From: Actinomycetes bacterium
GTDB taxonomy: Bacteria > Actinomycetota > Acidimicrobiia > Acidimicrobiales > Acidimicrobilacustridaceae
DNA length: 64,000 nucleotides
Assembly: GCA_029782145.1 (NCBI GenBank)
Contig: JAKOVH010000016.1
Span: 62,001-126,000, forward strand
Direction of reading: 5' to 3'
Of this stretch, positions 1-8,052 are shown one piece after another. The translations under genes and the position numbers were made by a program. Under the pieces are notes generated by a model, which was not told where the DNA came from, ran no database searches, and worked only from the letters and a program-made list of their open reading frames with translations. The first letter of the stretch is position 1; every line of letters begins with the position of its first letter.

Positions 1-656
1 TCACCCTCACCTGGGCGGCGGCGGCGACCGAGCGCGTCGAGCTGGGCACGAGCGTGCTGGTGGCCGCGCAGTACCACCCGCTCTGGCTGGCCAACGCCAC
101 CGCCAGCCTCGACGCCCTGTCCGGCGGTCGGCTCAAGCTGGCGATCGGCGTGGGGTGGAGCGAGGCCGAGTTCGAGGCGCTCGGCCAGGACTTCCACACC
201 CGGGGCCGGCGCACCGACGAGATCCTCCAGGTCCTCGAGGCGTGCTGGACCACCGACCCCACGTCCTACGAGGGCGAGCACTATCGCCTCGAGGACCTGC
301 GGGTGCTCCCCAAGCCGGCCCACCCGATCGAGGTGTGGATCGGCGGCGGGAGCGAGGCGGCCTACCGCCGGGCCGCCCGGTTCGGCCGGGGCTTCCAGCT
401 CATCGGGCTCAAGCCCGACACGGTGGCGGAGCCCATCGCCCGCCTGCGGGCCGACCACCCCGACCCGGCGTCGTTCACCATCTCGCTGCGCACCGGCTGG
501 GACCCGCAGGGCATGGACGTCGACGAGATCCGCCGCGAGCGGGAGGGCTTCGAGGCGGCCGGCGTGCAGCACGTGGTGGCCGCCCCCTGGCGGTCGGACA
601 CCGACGCCTGGCTGCGGTCGATGGAGCTGCTGGCCGCCGCGGTCGGGCTGGGATAG
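1..656 (+). CDS. LLM-class F420-type oxidoreductase, 3' part
   Basis: The frame is open from base 3 to the TAG at 654-656, so the gene begins before the window; about 217 C-terminal residues are present. The text GGRLKLAIGVGW and, further on, an IGGGSEAAYRRAARFGRG segment are typical of the TIM-barrel luciferase-like monooxygenase superfamily, whose actinobacterial members mostly use coenzyme F420. That cofactor is family knowledge; no cofactor residue is diagnostic in this half. The substrate cannot be told. The next gene converges on it with a 30-base gap. The deazaflavin-reductase-like gene at 55502-55990 makes an F420-using host plausible. Confidence 0.85.
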   Translation, partial: TLTWAAAATERVELGTSVLVAAQYHPLWLANATASLDALSGGRLKLAIGVGWSEAEFEALGQDFHTRGRRTDEILQVLEACWTTDPTSYEGEHYRLEDLRVLPKPAHPIEVWIGGGSEAAYRRAARFGRGFQLIGLKPDTVAEPIARLRADHPDPASFTISLRTGWDPQGMDVDEIRREREGFEAAGVQHVVAAPWRSDTDAWLRSMELLAAAVGLG

Positions 657-686
657 AGCCCGGCCGGTCCGGGCGGCGACCGCCGT

Positions 687-1961
687 TCAGACCGGGTCGC
701 CGTCCCAGCGAGCGAGCTCGGTGCGCAGCCAGCCGTGCTCCCAGAAGCTCTCGTCGCCACCGTGGTCGAGCAGGTGGCGGTGGGCGGAGGCCATCAGGGT
801 GCGCACGCGGGGATCGTCGGGGCGAACGGCGGCCACCGCCTCGCCGAGCCGGATGGCGAGCACGGCGTCGCCCCGGGCCAGGGCCGCCTCGGCCCGCTCG
901 AGGGCGGCATCGGGTCCGGCGGCGTCGACCAGCTCGCCCAGGGCCGCCCCGGAGGCGTCGGGGTAGAGCTCGGTGGTCGACTGCAGCGTGAACCAGCCGA
1001 CGTACTGCTCCCAGAACGTGCGCACCGCCCACGCCACCTTGCCGTAGCCCTGCCCCACCCGCAGCTGCGGCGGCAGGGTGATCTCCCGCATCAGGGTCCA
1101 CGGGTCGGTGCCGGCGTTGAACCCCTCGAGGGCACGGTCGTGCACGTAGGTGACGGCGTCGTGGAGGCGCTCGAGCGACGCTTCGATCAGATCGGCGCCC
1201 ACGATCGGGTCGTGCCGGCCGGTGACGAGCACCTCGGGGCGCAGCTCACGCACCATGCGGTTGGTGGCCAGCTGGGGCTCGACGAAGCGGTACTTGTCGC
1301 CCCGCAGCGTGTGCAGGTTGGGGAAGTGCGGGAACAGCGGGCCGAACAGGTTGCTCACCAGGGCGATGCGGTGATCGGGCAGCCAGACCACGCAGCAGTC
1401 GACGGTCTCGCCCACCGCGGCGAGCAGCTCGACGCGCAGCCCGTCGACGTCCATGCCGAGGCGCCGGTCGAAGGTGAGGTCGGGCGTGGGCACCGACTGG
1501 CGCATCGACACGCCGGGGTTCTGCTCGGCGATGCGCCGGGCGTCGGTGCCGAGCATGTCGAACCAGATGCCGGCGGTGCGAGCGCGCAGGCCCGAGATGC
1601 GGCGGTCGTCGGCCTGGCACGCCGGGTTGTTGGCCTGGGCGACGTAGGTCGTGCCCGGCTCGCGGAACAGGTCGACACCGCCGACGTGGTCGACGTGGGC
1701 CTGGGTGGTGACGATCAGGTGGGTGGGCCCGGGGCGCACGGCGTCGAACACCCGCTTGTGGTGCGGTGCCTCGTAGCCCATGCCGGTGTTGACGATGATG
1801 CGCCCGCCGTCGGTGAGCACGAGGTAGGCGGCGGTGGTGCCCCCGGAGCGGTACACCAGCCCGTCGACGATCGGGTGGGCCGGGTCGTCGTAGGCCGGCG
1901 TGAGCAGCTCCTTGCCCGGTCGGGTGTCGATGAGGTGGTCGACCTGGTCCTGGACGTTCAC
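687..1961 (-). CDS. Alkylsulfatase-like metallo-beta-lactamase-fold hydrolase
   Basis: A 424-aa MBL-fold enzyme resembling alkyl sulfatases of the SdsA1 type: N-terminal metal-binding domain, an NLHTLRG segment, then a helical dimerisation domain (about residues 290-424). Alkyl sulfatases hydrolyse sulfate esters to alcohol plus sulfate. The canonical ligand motif THxHxDH reads TQAHVDH at residues 86-92, so the first metal-binding His is Gln, which may alter metal binding or activity. The GTG start overlaps the stop of the upstream sulfotransferase gene (GTGA), so the two are translationally coupled. That pairing, sulfotransferase with sulfatase-like enzyme, suggests sulfated lipid or steroid intermediates. 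No secretion signal is seen. Confidence 0.8.
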   Translation of the reverse strand: MNVQDQVDHLIDTRPGKELLTPAYDDPAHPIVDGLVYRSGGTTAAYLVLTDGGRIIVNTGMGYEAPHHKRVFDAVRPGPTHLIVTTQAHVDHVGGVDLFREPGTTYVAQANNPACQADDRRISGLRARTAGIWFDMLGTDARRIAEQNPGVSMRQSVPTPDLTFDRRLGMDVDGLRVELLAAVGETVDCCVVWLPDHRIALVSNLFGPLFPHFPNLHTLRGDKYRFVEPQLATNRMVRELRPEVLVTGRHDPIVGADLIEASLERLHDAVTYVHDRALEGFNAGTDPWTLMREITLPPQLRVGQGYGKVAWAVRTFWEQYVGWFTLQSTTELYPDASGAALGELVDAAGPDAALERAEAALARGDAVLAIRLGEAVAAVRPDDPRVRTLMASAHRHLLDHGGDESFWEHGWLRTELARWDGDPV

Positions 1962-3214
1962 GTGACCTCGATCCGTACGTCAGGGAAGGCGTCGAGGTAG
2001 GCCCCGAAGCGGGAGCGCACCTCCTCGGGCGTGGTGGAGAAGTCGCCGCGCAGGTCGTAGACGACCCGGCCCTCCTTCCCCCTCGGGTGGGCCGCCCGGT
2101 AGGCCTCGATCTCGGCCCGGGCGGTGTCGCTGAGCTCGATGCCGGCGGCGTCGTAGACCCGCTGCACCGTGCCCATCTCGTCGGCCATGTACTCGTGGAA
2201 GAAGACGTCGACGGTGCGGTCGGCGGGCAGCAGGGCGCGGTCGCGGATCGACGCGTCGAGCAGGCGCCCGATGCGGTCGGTCCAGTAGTCGCGGTACCAC
2301 TCCGGCCTGGTGGTGCGGTAGGCGGTGCGGGCCCCGTAGGTGTTCATGGTGATGGTCGACTGCACCACCGCCACCGGGTCGCGGTGGGTCACCACGACGG
2401 TGGCGTCGGGGAACGTCGCCATCAGCGGGCCGATCTGCTCGAGGTGCTGGGGCGACTTGAGCACCCACCGCTCACGGGGCCGGTACCACTGCAGGATCTG
2501 CAGCACCGTCTTCATGTAGGCGTAGTGAGGTGTCTGGTCGTGAGCCAGATAATGGTCTCGCCAGTGCGGTGCTCGGGCCACCCACTCGAGGTTGTAGGAG
2601 GAGAAGTCGGGCAGCATCAGCTCGATCTCCTCGTGCACGTGGTCGGGCTCCATGGGGTGCATGGCGGCCACGAACGGCGCACCGGCCTGCATCGCCTCCC
2701 AGGCCTGCTGGCAGCGGGTCCACCGAGGGTCGACGCCGTCGACCTCGGCCGGCTCGTGGGGGTTGGGCACCGGCTCGTAGGACTCCCACAGCGGCATCGA
2801 CCGGAAGCGGGTGTCGGCCGCCAGCAGGTTCACCAGGTTGGTGGTGCCCGAGCGGGGGAGCCCGATGACGATCACCGGCCGTTCGATCGGCACGTCGAGG
2901 ATCTCGGGATGGCGCCTGAGCAGGTCCCGGATGAGCAGCCGGTTCGACGCGTAGCGGGTGCAGTCGCCGAACATCAGCATGCGGCCGAGGCTGGTGCGCT
3001 CGGGATCGGCGTCCATCTCGGCGAGCTGGACCCCCAGCCGCTCGCGGAAGTCGTCGGGCCCGAAGTCGTCGAGGCCGGTGCGGGCCACCGCCGCCTCGCA
3101 CACGGCGTCGACGGTCAGCTCGGTGCGCACGCGCTCGCCGTGGTCGAGGCCCATGCGCTGGACGTCGTTGAGCACCGGCTCGCGCAGGTCGTCGATGCGG
3201 ATCTCGTTCGCCAT
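1958..3214 (-). CDS. PAPS-type sulfotransferase family protein
   Basis: A 418-aa protein with the 5'-phosphosulfate P-loop GLPRSGTT at residues 118-125 and a 3'-phosphate-type motif VVTHRDP near residue 270, both typical of the sulfotransferase_3 family. Family members move sulfate from PAPS to hydroxyls, but many actinobacterial paralogues are uncharacterised. The start at 3214 is chosen because AGGGG lies about 6 bases upstream; the frame is open further 5' but only as the antisense of the SDR gene. Gene order is dehydrogenase, SDR, sulfotransferase, MBL enzyme, all leftward with 17 bases or less between them, so probably one transcript. A paralogue lies at 15818-17089. Confidence 0.8.
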   Translation of the reverse strand: MANEIRIDDLREPVLNDVQRMGLDHGERVRTELTVDAVCEAAVARTGLDDFGPDDFRERLGVQLAEMDADPERTSLGRMLMFGDCTRYASNRLLIRDLLRRHPEILDVPIERPVIVIGLPRSGTTNLVNLLAADTRFRSMPLWESYEPVPNPHEPAEVDGVDPRWTRCQQAWEAMQAGAPFVAAMHPMEPDHVHEEIELMLPDFSSYNLEWVARAPHWRDHYLAHDQTPHYAYMKTVLQILQWYRPRERWVLKSPQHLEQIGPLMATFPDATVVVTHRDPVAVVQSTITMNTYGARTAYRTTRPEWYRDYWTDRIGRLLDASIRDRALLPADRTVDVFFHEYMADEMGTVQRVYDAAGIELSDTARAEIEAYRAAHPRGKEGRVVYDLRGDFSTTPEEVRSRFGAYLDAFPDVRIEVT

Positions 3215-3231
3215 GTGGTTCCCCTGTCGTC

Positions 3232-3981
3232 TCAGAGGGCCAGGTAGCCGCCGTCGACGGCGAGCACGGAGCCGGTGGTGAACGACGACGCCTCGCTCGA
3301 CAGGAACAACACCGCGGCCGCCACCTCCTCGGGGGTGCCCATGCGCCGCATGGCCTGCTTCGAGAGCTCGGCCTCGAGCATCTCCGGGAACGGCTTCATC
3401 GGAGCGGTCATCGGCGTGTCGATCAGGCCGGGGGCCACCGCGTTCACCCGGATGCCGTCGCCCACCCAGTGGGCGGCCAGGTTCCGGGTGAGCGCCAGCA
3501 ACGCGGCCTTCGACGACGAGTAGCCTGGCACGATCGTGGTGGACCGGAACGCCGTCATCGACACCACGTTCACCACGCTGGCGCCGCCGGCCATGGTGCT
3601 GGCCGCCAGCGCCGAGCGGGCCCCGACGGTGAGGCGCTGGGCGCCCTCCACGTTCGTGGCCAGCGAGGCCGAGAACCCCTCGGGGCTCCACTCGTCGAGG
3701 CCGTCGGGGAAGTTCGCACCGGCGTTGTTCACCAGCACGTCGAGGGTGCCGAGCCCAAGAGCGAGCTCGTCGACGGCGTCGGTGTCGCGCGTGTCGAGCT
3801 GGCGGAAGGCGAAGGCCGAGAGATCGGTGTCGTAGTCGTCGGCCGAGCCCCGGGTGCCCGTGACGGTGACCGACGCCCCAGCGCCGGCGAACGCCGAGGC
3901 GACGGCGTGGCCGATGCCGCTGGTGCCGCCGGTGACGAGCACGGTCGTGTCGTGGAAGTCGAAGCGCACGCTGTTGGTCAC
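3232..3981 (-). CDS. Short-chain dehydrogenase/reductase (FabG-like)
   Basis: A 249-aa classical SDR. The Rossmann motif TGGTSGIG is at residues 17-24, the NNAG motif is in the middle, and the catalytic Ser plus YSSSK follow. It ends with the usual AVDGGYLAL. It should oxidise an alcohol or reduce a ketone with NAD(P)H. The GTG start overlaps the stop of the upstream alcohol dehydrogenase by 4 bases (GTGA). The specific substrate cannot be read from sequence; the neighbours suggest a hydroxylated lipid or steroid-like compound. Confidence 0.88.
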   Translation of the reverse strand: MTNSVRFDFHDTTVLVTGGTSGIGHAVASAFAGAGASVTVTGTRGSADDYDTDLSAFAFRQLDTRDTDAVDELALGLGTLDVLVNNAGANFPDGLDEWSPEGFSASLATNVEGAQRLTVGARSALAASTMAGGASVVNVVSMTAFRSTTIVPGYSSSKAALLALTRNLAAHWVGDGIRVNAVAPGLIDTPMTAPMKPFPEMLEAELSKQAMRRMGTPEEVAAAVLFLSSEASSFTTGSVLAVDGGYLAL

Positions 3982-4985
3982 CGCTCGTCCCCCATGGTGA
4001 TCATCACCTTGCCGCAGTCCTTCGACCCTTCGAGCACGGCGAGGCCGTCACCGAAGCGCTCGAGGGGGAGGGTGTGGGTCACGAGGGCGGAGAGGTCACG
4101 CCGCTCGAGCAGCTCGATGGCGTCCTCGAAGCGCTCGGGGTACTCCATCGACCCCCGGATCGTGAACTGCTTCATGAGCACGTCCACGTAGTTGGTCGCC
4201 ACCGGCCGGTAGTGCAACGCCACAACCACCAGTCGGCCGTCGCGGCGGCCGTTGCGCAGCACGTCGCCGATCACGCTGTCGGCCCCCGACGCCTCGATGA
4301 ACACGTCGGTGCCGGCGGTCGGGCCGAACATGAACGGCGCGGTGCCGTGCAGGCGCTTCAGCTCCTCCCAGACGTCGACCTGGGAGGCGTCGAGCACGTG
4401 GGCCGCGCCCATCTGCCGGGCCAGGTCCAGCCGGGCCGGGGAGAGGTCGATCGCGACCACGTCGTCGACACCCCGGTCGGCGAGGGTGGCCAGTGCCATC
4501 AGCCCGATCGGCCCGCAGCCGAACACCGCCACCGTCTCGCCCGGCTTGGCCTCGGACTGGTTCACCGCCTGCATGCCCACCGCCAGGGGCTCGGCCAGCG
4601 CCGCGGTCGTGAGCGGCATCCCGGCGGGCACCGGGAACAGGCGCCGGCCGTCGGCCGCCTCGGGCACGTGCAGCAACGGCGTGAGGCCCCCTTGTGCTCC
4701 GCCGCTGCCCATGGGGCCGTGGCCGGCGTCGGACGGACAGACCACCACGCGGTCGCCGACGGCGACGGCGTCGACCTCGTCACCAACCCACTCGACCACG
4801 CCTGCCATCTCGTGGCCGAGCGGCATCGGCTGACCGGTGAGGCCGCCCATGTGCACGTAGGAGACGTCGCTGCCGCAGATGCCGCAGGCGGCCACCCGCA
4901 CCAGCGCGTCGCGAGGGCCGGGCGCGGGGTCGGCCACGTCGTCGAGCCGCCAGTCGTCGGGGCCGTGCACCATCACCTGCTTCAT
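3978..4985 (-). CDS. Zinc-type medium-chain alcohol dehydrogenase
   Basis: A 335-aa MDR dehydrogenase. Catalytic zinc ligands are in CGICGSD and GHEMAGVVEWVG, and the nucleotide-binding motif is FGCGPIGLMA. The usual four-cysteine structural-zinc lobe is absent: the corresponding segment begins VVVCPSDAGHG and has one Cys. The start at 4985 (MKQVMVHG) has GAAGGGGG 12 bases upstream; 28 further in-frame codons exist upstream but look non-coding. It is the first gene of a four-gene leftward operon and is divergent from the RHS gene across a 157-base gap. Confidence 0.85.
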   Translation of the reverse strand: MKQVMVHGPDDWRLDDVADPAPGPRDALVRVAACGICGSDVSYVHMGGLTGQPMPLGHEMAGVVEWVGDEVDAVAVGDRVVVCPSDAGHGPMGSGGAQGGLTPLLHVPEAADGRRLFPVPAGMPLTTAALAEPLAVGMQAVNQSEAKPGETVAVFGCGPIGLMALATLADRGVDDVVAIDLSPARLDLARQMGAAHVLDASQVDVWEELKRLHGTAPFMFGPTAGTDVFIEASGADSVIGDVLRNGRRDGRLVVVALHYRPVATNYVDVLMKQFTIRGSMEYPERFEDAIELLERRDLSALVTHTLPLERFGDGLAVLEGSKDCGKVMITMGDER

Positions 4986-5084
4986 CGGCCGCTGGCCCCC
5001 TTCGGTTCGGCCGACGCGTCCGGGCGGCGGCTCGACTACATGCGACGTCAGTTCTACTCGCCGTCGCATGAGCGGCTCACAAGG

Positions 5085-5113
5085 TTGACCAACTGTGGTG
5101 ACAGTCCTACGTT
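5085..5113 (+). promoter_or_regulatory. Putative promoter of the RHS toxin gene
   Basis: TTGACC at 5085-5090 and TACGTT at 5108-5113 are separated by exactly 17 bases, a good -35 and an actinobacterial TAnnnT -10. Transcription would start near 5120, upstream of the GGAGGGGG ribosome site at 5129-5136 and the TTG start at 5143. This makes the earlier GTG at 5095 unlikely as the start. Read from sequence only. Confidence 0.5.
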
Positions 5114-5142
5114 GCGTGCCAGGTCAGTGGAGGGGGCAGGGC

Positions 5143-6369
5143 TTGTCGACGCGAGCCGTGGTGGGCCGGTTCTTGGCGCTGCTCGTCGCTGCGGCGCTGG
5201 CCGTGTCGGTCCTGCCGGCGGCCACGGCGGCGGCTGATCCGGCGCGGGCGTGCTCGGGTGCCACGTTCGTCGGCACCCTCACCTGGGCCTACGGCTACGA
5301 CAACGACGGCATCAGGACCTCCACGACCGACCCCTACGGCGTCACCACCACCTACACCTGGGACAAGGCCAACCCCGCCGTACCGCTGCTGCTCACCGAG
5401 ACCACCAGCGGGCAGACCACCCGCTACATCTACGGACCCGGCGGCGTCCCCGTCGAGCAGATCAACCCCAACGGCACCGTCACCTACCTCCACCACGACC
5501 AGCTCGGCTCCGTCCGCGTCACCACCAACGCCACCGGCGCGACCATCGGAGCCGTCACCTACGCGCCCTACGGCAACCTCGCGGCCACGAACGGCGCCCT
5601 CGGCACCAGATTCGGCTTCGCCGGCCAGTACACCGACCCCGAGACCGGCTTCCAGTACCTCAGAGCCCGCTACTACGACCCCGGCACCGCCCAGTTCCTC
5701 AGCCTCGATCCCCTCCACAACCTCACCGGTGAACGCTACGGCTACACCGGCGGCAACCCCCTCAACGCCACCGACCCCACCGGCATGTGGGCGATGGGGG
5801 CGCTCCGCATCATCGGCCAAGTCGCCGTCTTCGGTGCTGCCACACTCGGCGCTATCGCGTGCGGCGCAACGATCGTCTGCGGTGCAGCCGTCGGCGCAGC
5901 AGCAGGGTTCGGCTACTACGCAGCGGCCAACGCCGGCTCTGACCGCTGGAGCTGGACCCAAGCAGCAGGCTGGGCAGCCGCCGGCGGAATAGCCGGATGG
6001 TTCGGAGCAGCTGAAGCCGGCGGTGCTGCCGACGCTCTTGGCGCTGGCACAGAGGTGGCCACAAACACGGTGGACGACGTCATTGCGGAGACGACGAACG
6101 CCACGACGCGGGATCTCACCAGCGCACACACGCTCACCGCCGATGAAGCGCTTGAGGCCGGCCAGCAGTGGGTGGGCGACGGCTACACAGAGCTTGGGAA
6201 GCCAGGAAGTGGGGTCTTCCGGAGCGCAGACGGGACGCGACAGTTCAGAATCGATGACGGGTCCCTGACCGGCGCTCACGCTCCGGGCGTTCCTCACGTG
6301 CACCTCGAGGTCTACGCTCCTGGGGCGCGAATCCCGTCCGTGAACAACCACATTCCGTTCGTGAACTGA
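5143..6369 (+). CDS. Short secreted RHS-repeat protein with C-terminal toxin domain
   Basis: A 408-aa protein when begun at the TTG at 5143, which follows GGAGGGGG by 6 bases. Residues 1-35 form a classic Sec signal peptide with a likely cut after TAAA. Next come two or three YD/RHS repeats (YGYDNDGIRTST; RYIYGPGGVPVEQ) and the RHS core (GFAGQYTDPETG, LRARYYDP, FLSLDP, ending DPTGMW). A hydrophobic Ala/Gly stretch (about 215-290) and a variable tail with VPHVHLE and NNHIPFVN follow. This is the layout of polymorphic toxins: the core cleaves and the tip is delivered to neighbours. The body is very short compared with ordinary RHS proteins of 1,000 residues or more, so it may be a truncated or spare-tip gene. 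The tail could be a nuclease using the conserved His pairs; that is inference. Confidence 0.8.
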   Translation: MSTRAVVGRFLALLVAAALAVSVLPAATAAADPARACSGATFVGTLTWAYGYDNDGIRTSTTDPYGVTTTYTWDKANPAVPLLLTETTSGQTTRYIYGPGGVPVEQINPNGTVTYLHHDQLGSVRVTTNATGATIGAVTYAPYGNLAATNGALGTRFGFAGQYTDPETGFQYLRARYYDPGTAQFLSLDPLHNLTGERYGYTGGNPLNATDPTGMWAMGALRIIGQVAVFGAATLGAIACGATIVCGAAVGAAAGFGYYAAANAGSDRWSWTQAAGWAAAGGIAGWFGAAEAGGAADALGAGTEVATNTVDDVIAETTNATTRDLTSAHTLTADEALEAGQQWVGDGYTELGKPGSGVFRSADGTRQFRIDDGSLTGAHAPGVPHVHLEVYAPGARIPSVNNHIPFVN

Positions 6370-6371
6370 CT

Positions 6372-6599
6372 ATGCGGGATCTACGACTCGGCACTGTGGG
6401 ACGCATCGACAGCGGCATCGACGCAGGCCGCTACGTCGAAGTCCTCGACGACTTCGGGGCATCTGGCGGCTACCTAATCGTCACGTACGACGGGCCTGAC
6501 CGCTCCGGCGACGCCTACGACTCCTGGGTGGAGTCGATCGTTGACGTCGAGATCTACTTTGACGAGGCGGGTTGGGAGGTTTCGTGGCTCGACTGCTGA
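6372..6599 (+). CDS. Small acidic protein, putative immunity to the RHS toxin tip
   Basis: A 75-aa, strongly acidic, Lys-free protein that starts 2 bases after the RHS stop, so it is translated with it. It ends with a DSWVESIVDVEIYF segment followed by AGWEVSW. A small acidic product placed directly after a polymorphic toxin is the standard arrangement for cognate immunity proteins. No immunity family is named with certainty. Eleven bases after its stop, an IS3-family element has landed. Toxin inhibition is inferred from position and composition only. Confidence 0.6.
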   Translation: MRDLRLGTVGRIDSGIDAGRYVEVLDDFGASGGYLIVTYDGPDRSGDAYDSWVESIVDVEIYFDEAGWEVSWLDC

Positions 6600-6610
6600 G
6601 GTTCGGACTG

Positions 6611-6634
6611 TGAACCGCCCCAGGTTTGTGCCGC
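6611..6634 (+). repeat. IS left terminal inverted repeat
   Basis: TGAACCGCCCCAGGTTTGTG followed by CCGC; this pairs with the right end at 7947-7970. It is preceded by the CTG target duplication. Confidence 0.88.
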
Positions 6635-6636
6635 TC

Positions 6637-7608
6637 TCATGCGGGTTGCGGCTCTCGGTTGAGGGTCGCGTAGTGGGCTTGTTCGTACTCGACTGGGGTG
6701 AGGTAGTCGAGGGTGCTGTGGAGGCGCCGGTTGTTGTACCAGTCGACCCAGCCGGCCGTGGCGTACTCGACCTCGGCGAGGGTCCGGTAGGGGCCGGGGT
6801 GGAACACGGTGGTGCGGATGCACTCGGTCTTGAACAGACCGATCACGCATTCCATGAGCGCGTTGTCATAGGCGTCACCGACCGAGCCGATCGAGGGCCG
6901 CACCCCTTCGAGGGCGAGGTGCTCGGTGAAGCGCACCGACGTGTACTGCGAGCCGGCGTCGGCGTGACCGATGAGCTCACCGGGAACGATGGGGTGTCCG
7001 TCTCGGTCGCGTTTCCAGATGGCCATGCGCAGTGGGGTCATGACCAGGTCGGTGTCTTTGGCGCTCGCTGCGTTCCAGGCCACGATGCGTTGGGCGAACA
7101 CGTCGACGACGAACGCGACGTACACGAACCCGGTCCAGGCCCGCACATAGGTGAAGTCCATGACCCAGGTCCGGTTCGGGGCCTCGGCGGTGAAGTCCCG
7201 GTTGAGCAGGTCCCCCGCACGCCGGCCGTCCGCCGCGGGGATCGTCGTGCGTATCCCCTTGGCCCGCCGGACCCCTTGCAGACCAAGGGCTCGCATCGCC
7301 CGATCCACCGCACCGGGGGAGGCGTCGGGCAACGAACGGCGCACCAGCGCCGTCATCTTGCGGCGCCCGTAGAGCCCCTCGGGGGTGAGCCTGCGGCGAC
7401 CGTCGGCGTCGAGGGTCCAGGCCAGCCCACGCACAGCGTCTTCGACGACGGCGTCGCTGATCGTGCGAGCGGCCACGGTTCGGCCGGGCTGGGTCCAAGC
7501 CCGGTAGGTCCTCGCAGCGATCTGGCAACCCTGCTGGCGCAGGACCCGACAGACCGACTCGACCGCGTGGCCCTCGCAGCGCATCTCGTCGATGAACGCC
7601 ACGATCAC
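6637..7608 (-). CDS. IS3-family transposase OrfB (DDE integrase domain)
   Basis: A 323-aa rve-type integrase. The acidic triad can be placed at WVMDFTYV, at GHADAGSQYTS (more often HSDRGSQY) and at the E of NALMEC, followed by the normal ETE-like KTECI and WYNNRRLHSTLDYLTP end. The GTG start overlaps the OrfA stop as GTGA, so OrfB may be made by re-initiation, and as a fused OrfAB by frameshifting in a T-rich stretch just upstream. It cuts and joins the IS ends. Confidence 0.93.
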   Translation of the reverse strand: MIVAFIDEMRCEGHAVESVCRVLRQQGCQIAARTYRAWTQPGRTVAARTISDAVVEDAVRGLAWTLDADGRRRLTPEGLYGRRKMTALVRRSLPDASPGAVDRAMRALGLQGVRRAKGIRTTIPAADGRRAGDLLNRDFTAEAPNRTWVMDFTYVRAWTGFVYVAFVVDVFAQRIVAWNAASAKDTDLVMTPLRMAIWKRDRDGHPIVPGELIGHADAGSQYTSVRFTEHLALEGVRPSIGSVGDAYDNALMECVIGLFKTECIRTTVFHPGPYRTLAEVEYATAGWVDWYNNRRLHSTLDYLTPVEYEQAHYATLNREPQPA

Positions 7609-7916
7609 CGGTCGCGGGGGTCGAGCTCCCCCGCGAAGAAAATCGAGGCCTTCCGCAGGATCTCGTTGTCGTCCTCGAGGCGGCGAATCTTGGCCTTGAG
7701 CTGTCGGATCTCGGCCAGCTCCTCGCTGGTCGGGCCCTGGCGTTGCCCACCGTCGACCTGGGCCTGGACCACCCAGCGACGCACCGACTCCTTCCCGACA
7801 CCCTCCCGGCGGGCGACCGCCTCAGCAGCCGCGGTCAACGACGGGTACTCCTGCAGGTGGTCGAGGACCTGGCGCACACAGCGCTCCTTGACCGCCCGAT
7901 CGATCTTCTTCGGCAT
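7605..7916 (-). CDS. IS3-family transposase OrfA (helix-turn-helix)
   Basis: A 103-aa protein starting MPKKIDRAVKE, with an N-terminal helix-turn-helix (SLTAAAEAVARREGVGKE, then VRRWV) and a C-terminal leucine-zipper-like helix (EIRQLKAKIRRLEDDNEIL). It ends KASIFFAGELDP, as is usual for this family. GGAAGG lies 8 bases before the ATG at 7916; an upstream in-frame ATG at 7925 is less likely. It recognises the terminal repeats. Confidence 0.9.
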   Translation of the reverse strand: MPKKIDRAVKERCVRQVLDHLQEYPSLTAAAEAVARREGVGKESVRRWVVQAQVDGGQRQGPTSEELAEIRQLKAKIRRLEDDNEILRKASIFFAGELDPRDR

Positions 7917-7946
7917 GACACGCATCCTTCCAACTCAGAAGAGATG

Positions 7947-7970
7947 CGGCACGTAACCTCGGGCGGTTCA
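7947..7970 (+). repeat. IS right terminal inverted repeat
   Basis: Reverse complement begins TGAACCGCCCGAGGTTACGT and matches the left end. CTG at 7971-7973 is the second target-duplication copy. Confidence 0.88.
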
Positions 7971-7973
7971 CTG

Positions 7974-8052
7974 GTATGAGAACGACGTACTTGGGGTCAG
8001 GACGGAGTTCAAGACGAAGTTCCCCGACTCTTCGCTCTTGGGGTTCAAGTGA
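7974..8052 (+). pseudogene. C-terminal coding remnant abutting the IS
   Basis: From the IS edge the frame reads WYENDVLGVRTEFKTKF and ends at TGA 8050-8052. That stop overlaps the GTG start of the next gene (GTGA), as expected for a real gene end. If the IS and one CTG copy are removed in silico, this frame is the same as that of the small gene at 6372-6599, and continues directly after that gene's TGA. It may be the tail of an older immunity or toxin gene, or a read-through extension of the 75-aa protein. Coding status is inferred from the overlap and frame only. Confidence 0.4.

Larger units (their letters stand above)
6611..7970 (-). mobile_element. Intact IS3-family insertion sequence
   Basis: A 1,360-bp element with two transposase frames read leftward. 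Its ends are near-perfect inverted repeats beginning TGAACCGCCC. Left 6611-6634 and right 7947-7970 (reverse complement) match over about 24 bases with two or three differences. CTG at 6608-6610 is repeated at 7971-7973, a 3-bp target duplication, which is normal for IS3. Both frames are undamaged, so insertion is probably recent and the element may still be active. It sits 11 bases after the putative immunity gene. Confidence 0.92.

Noticed and set aside
735..2000. 421-codon rightward frame antisense to the MBL gene
   Set aside because: Typical high-GC antisense frame, rich in Gly, Val, His and Asp, without motifs. The same applies to many other long antisense frames, e.g. 34143-36866 and 36533-38272.
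5095..5142. Upstream GTG start for the RHS gene
   Set aside because: It lies between the -35 and -10 elements and would put 16 polar residues before the signal peptide; the TTG at 5143 has a strong ribosome site.
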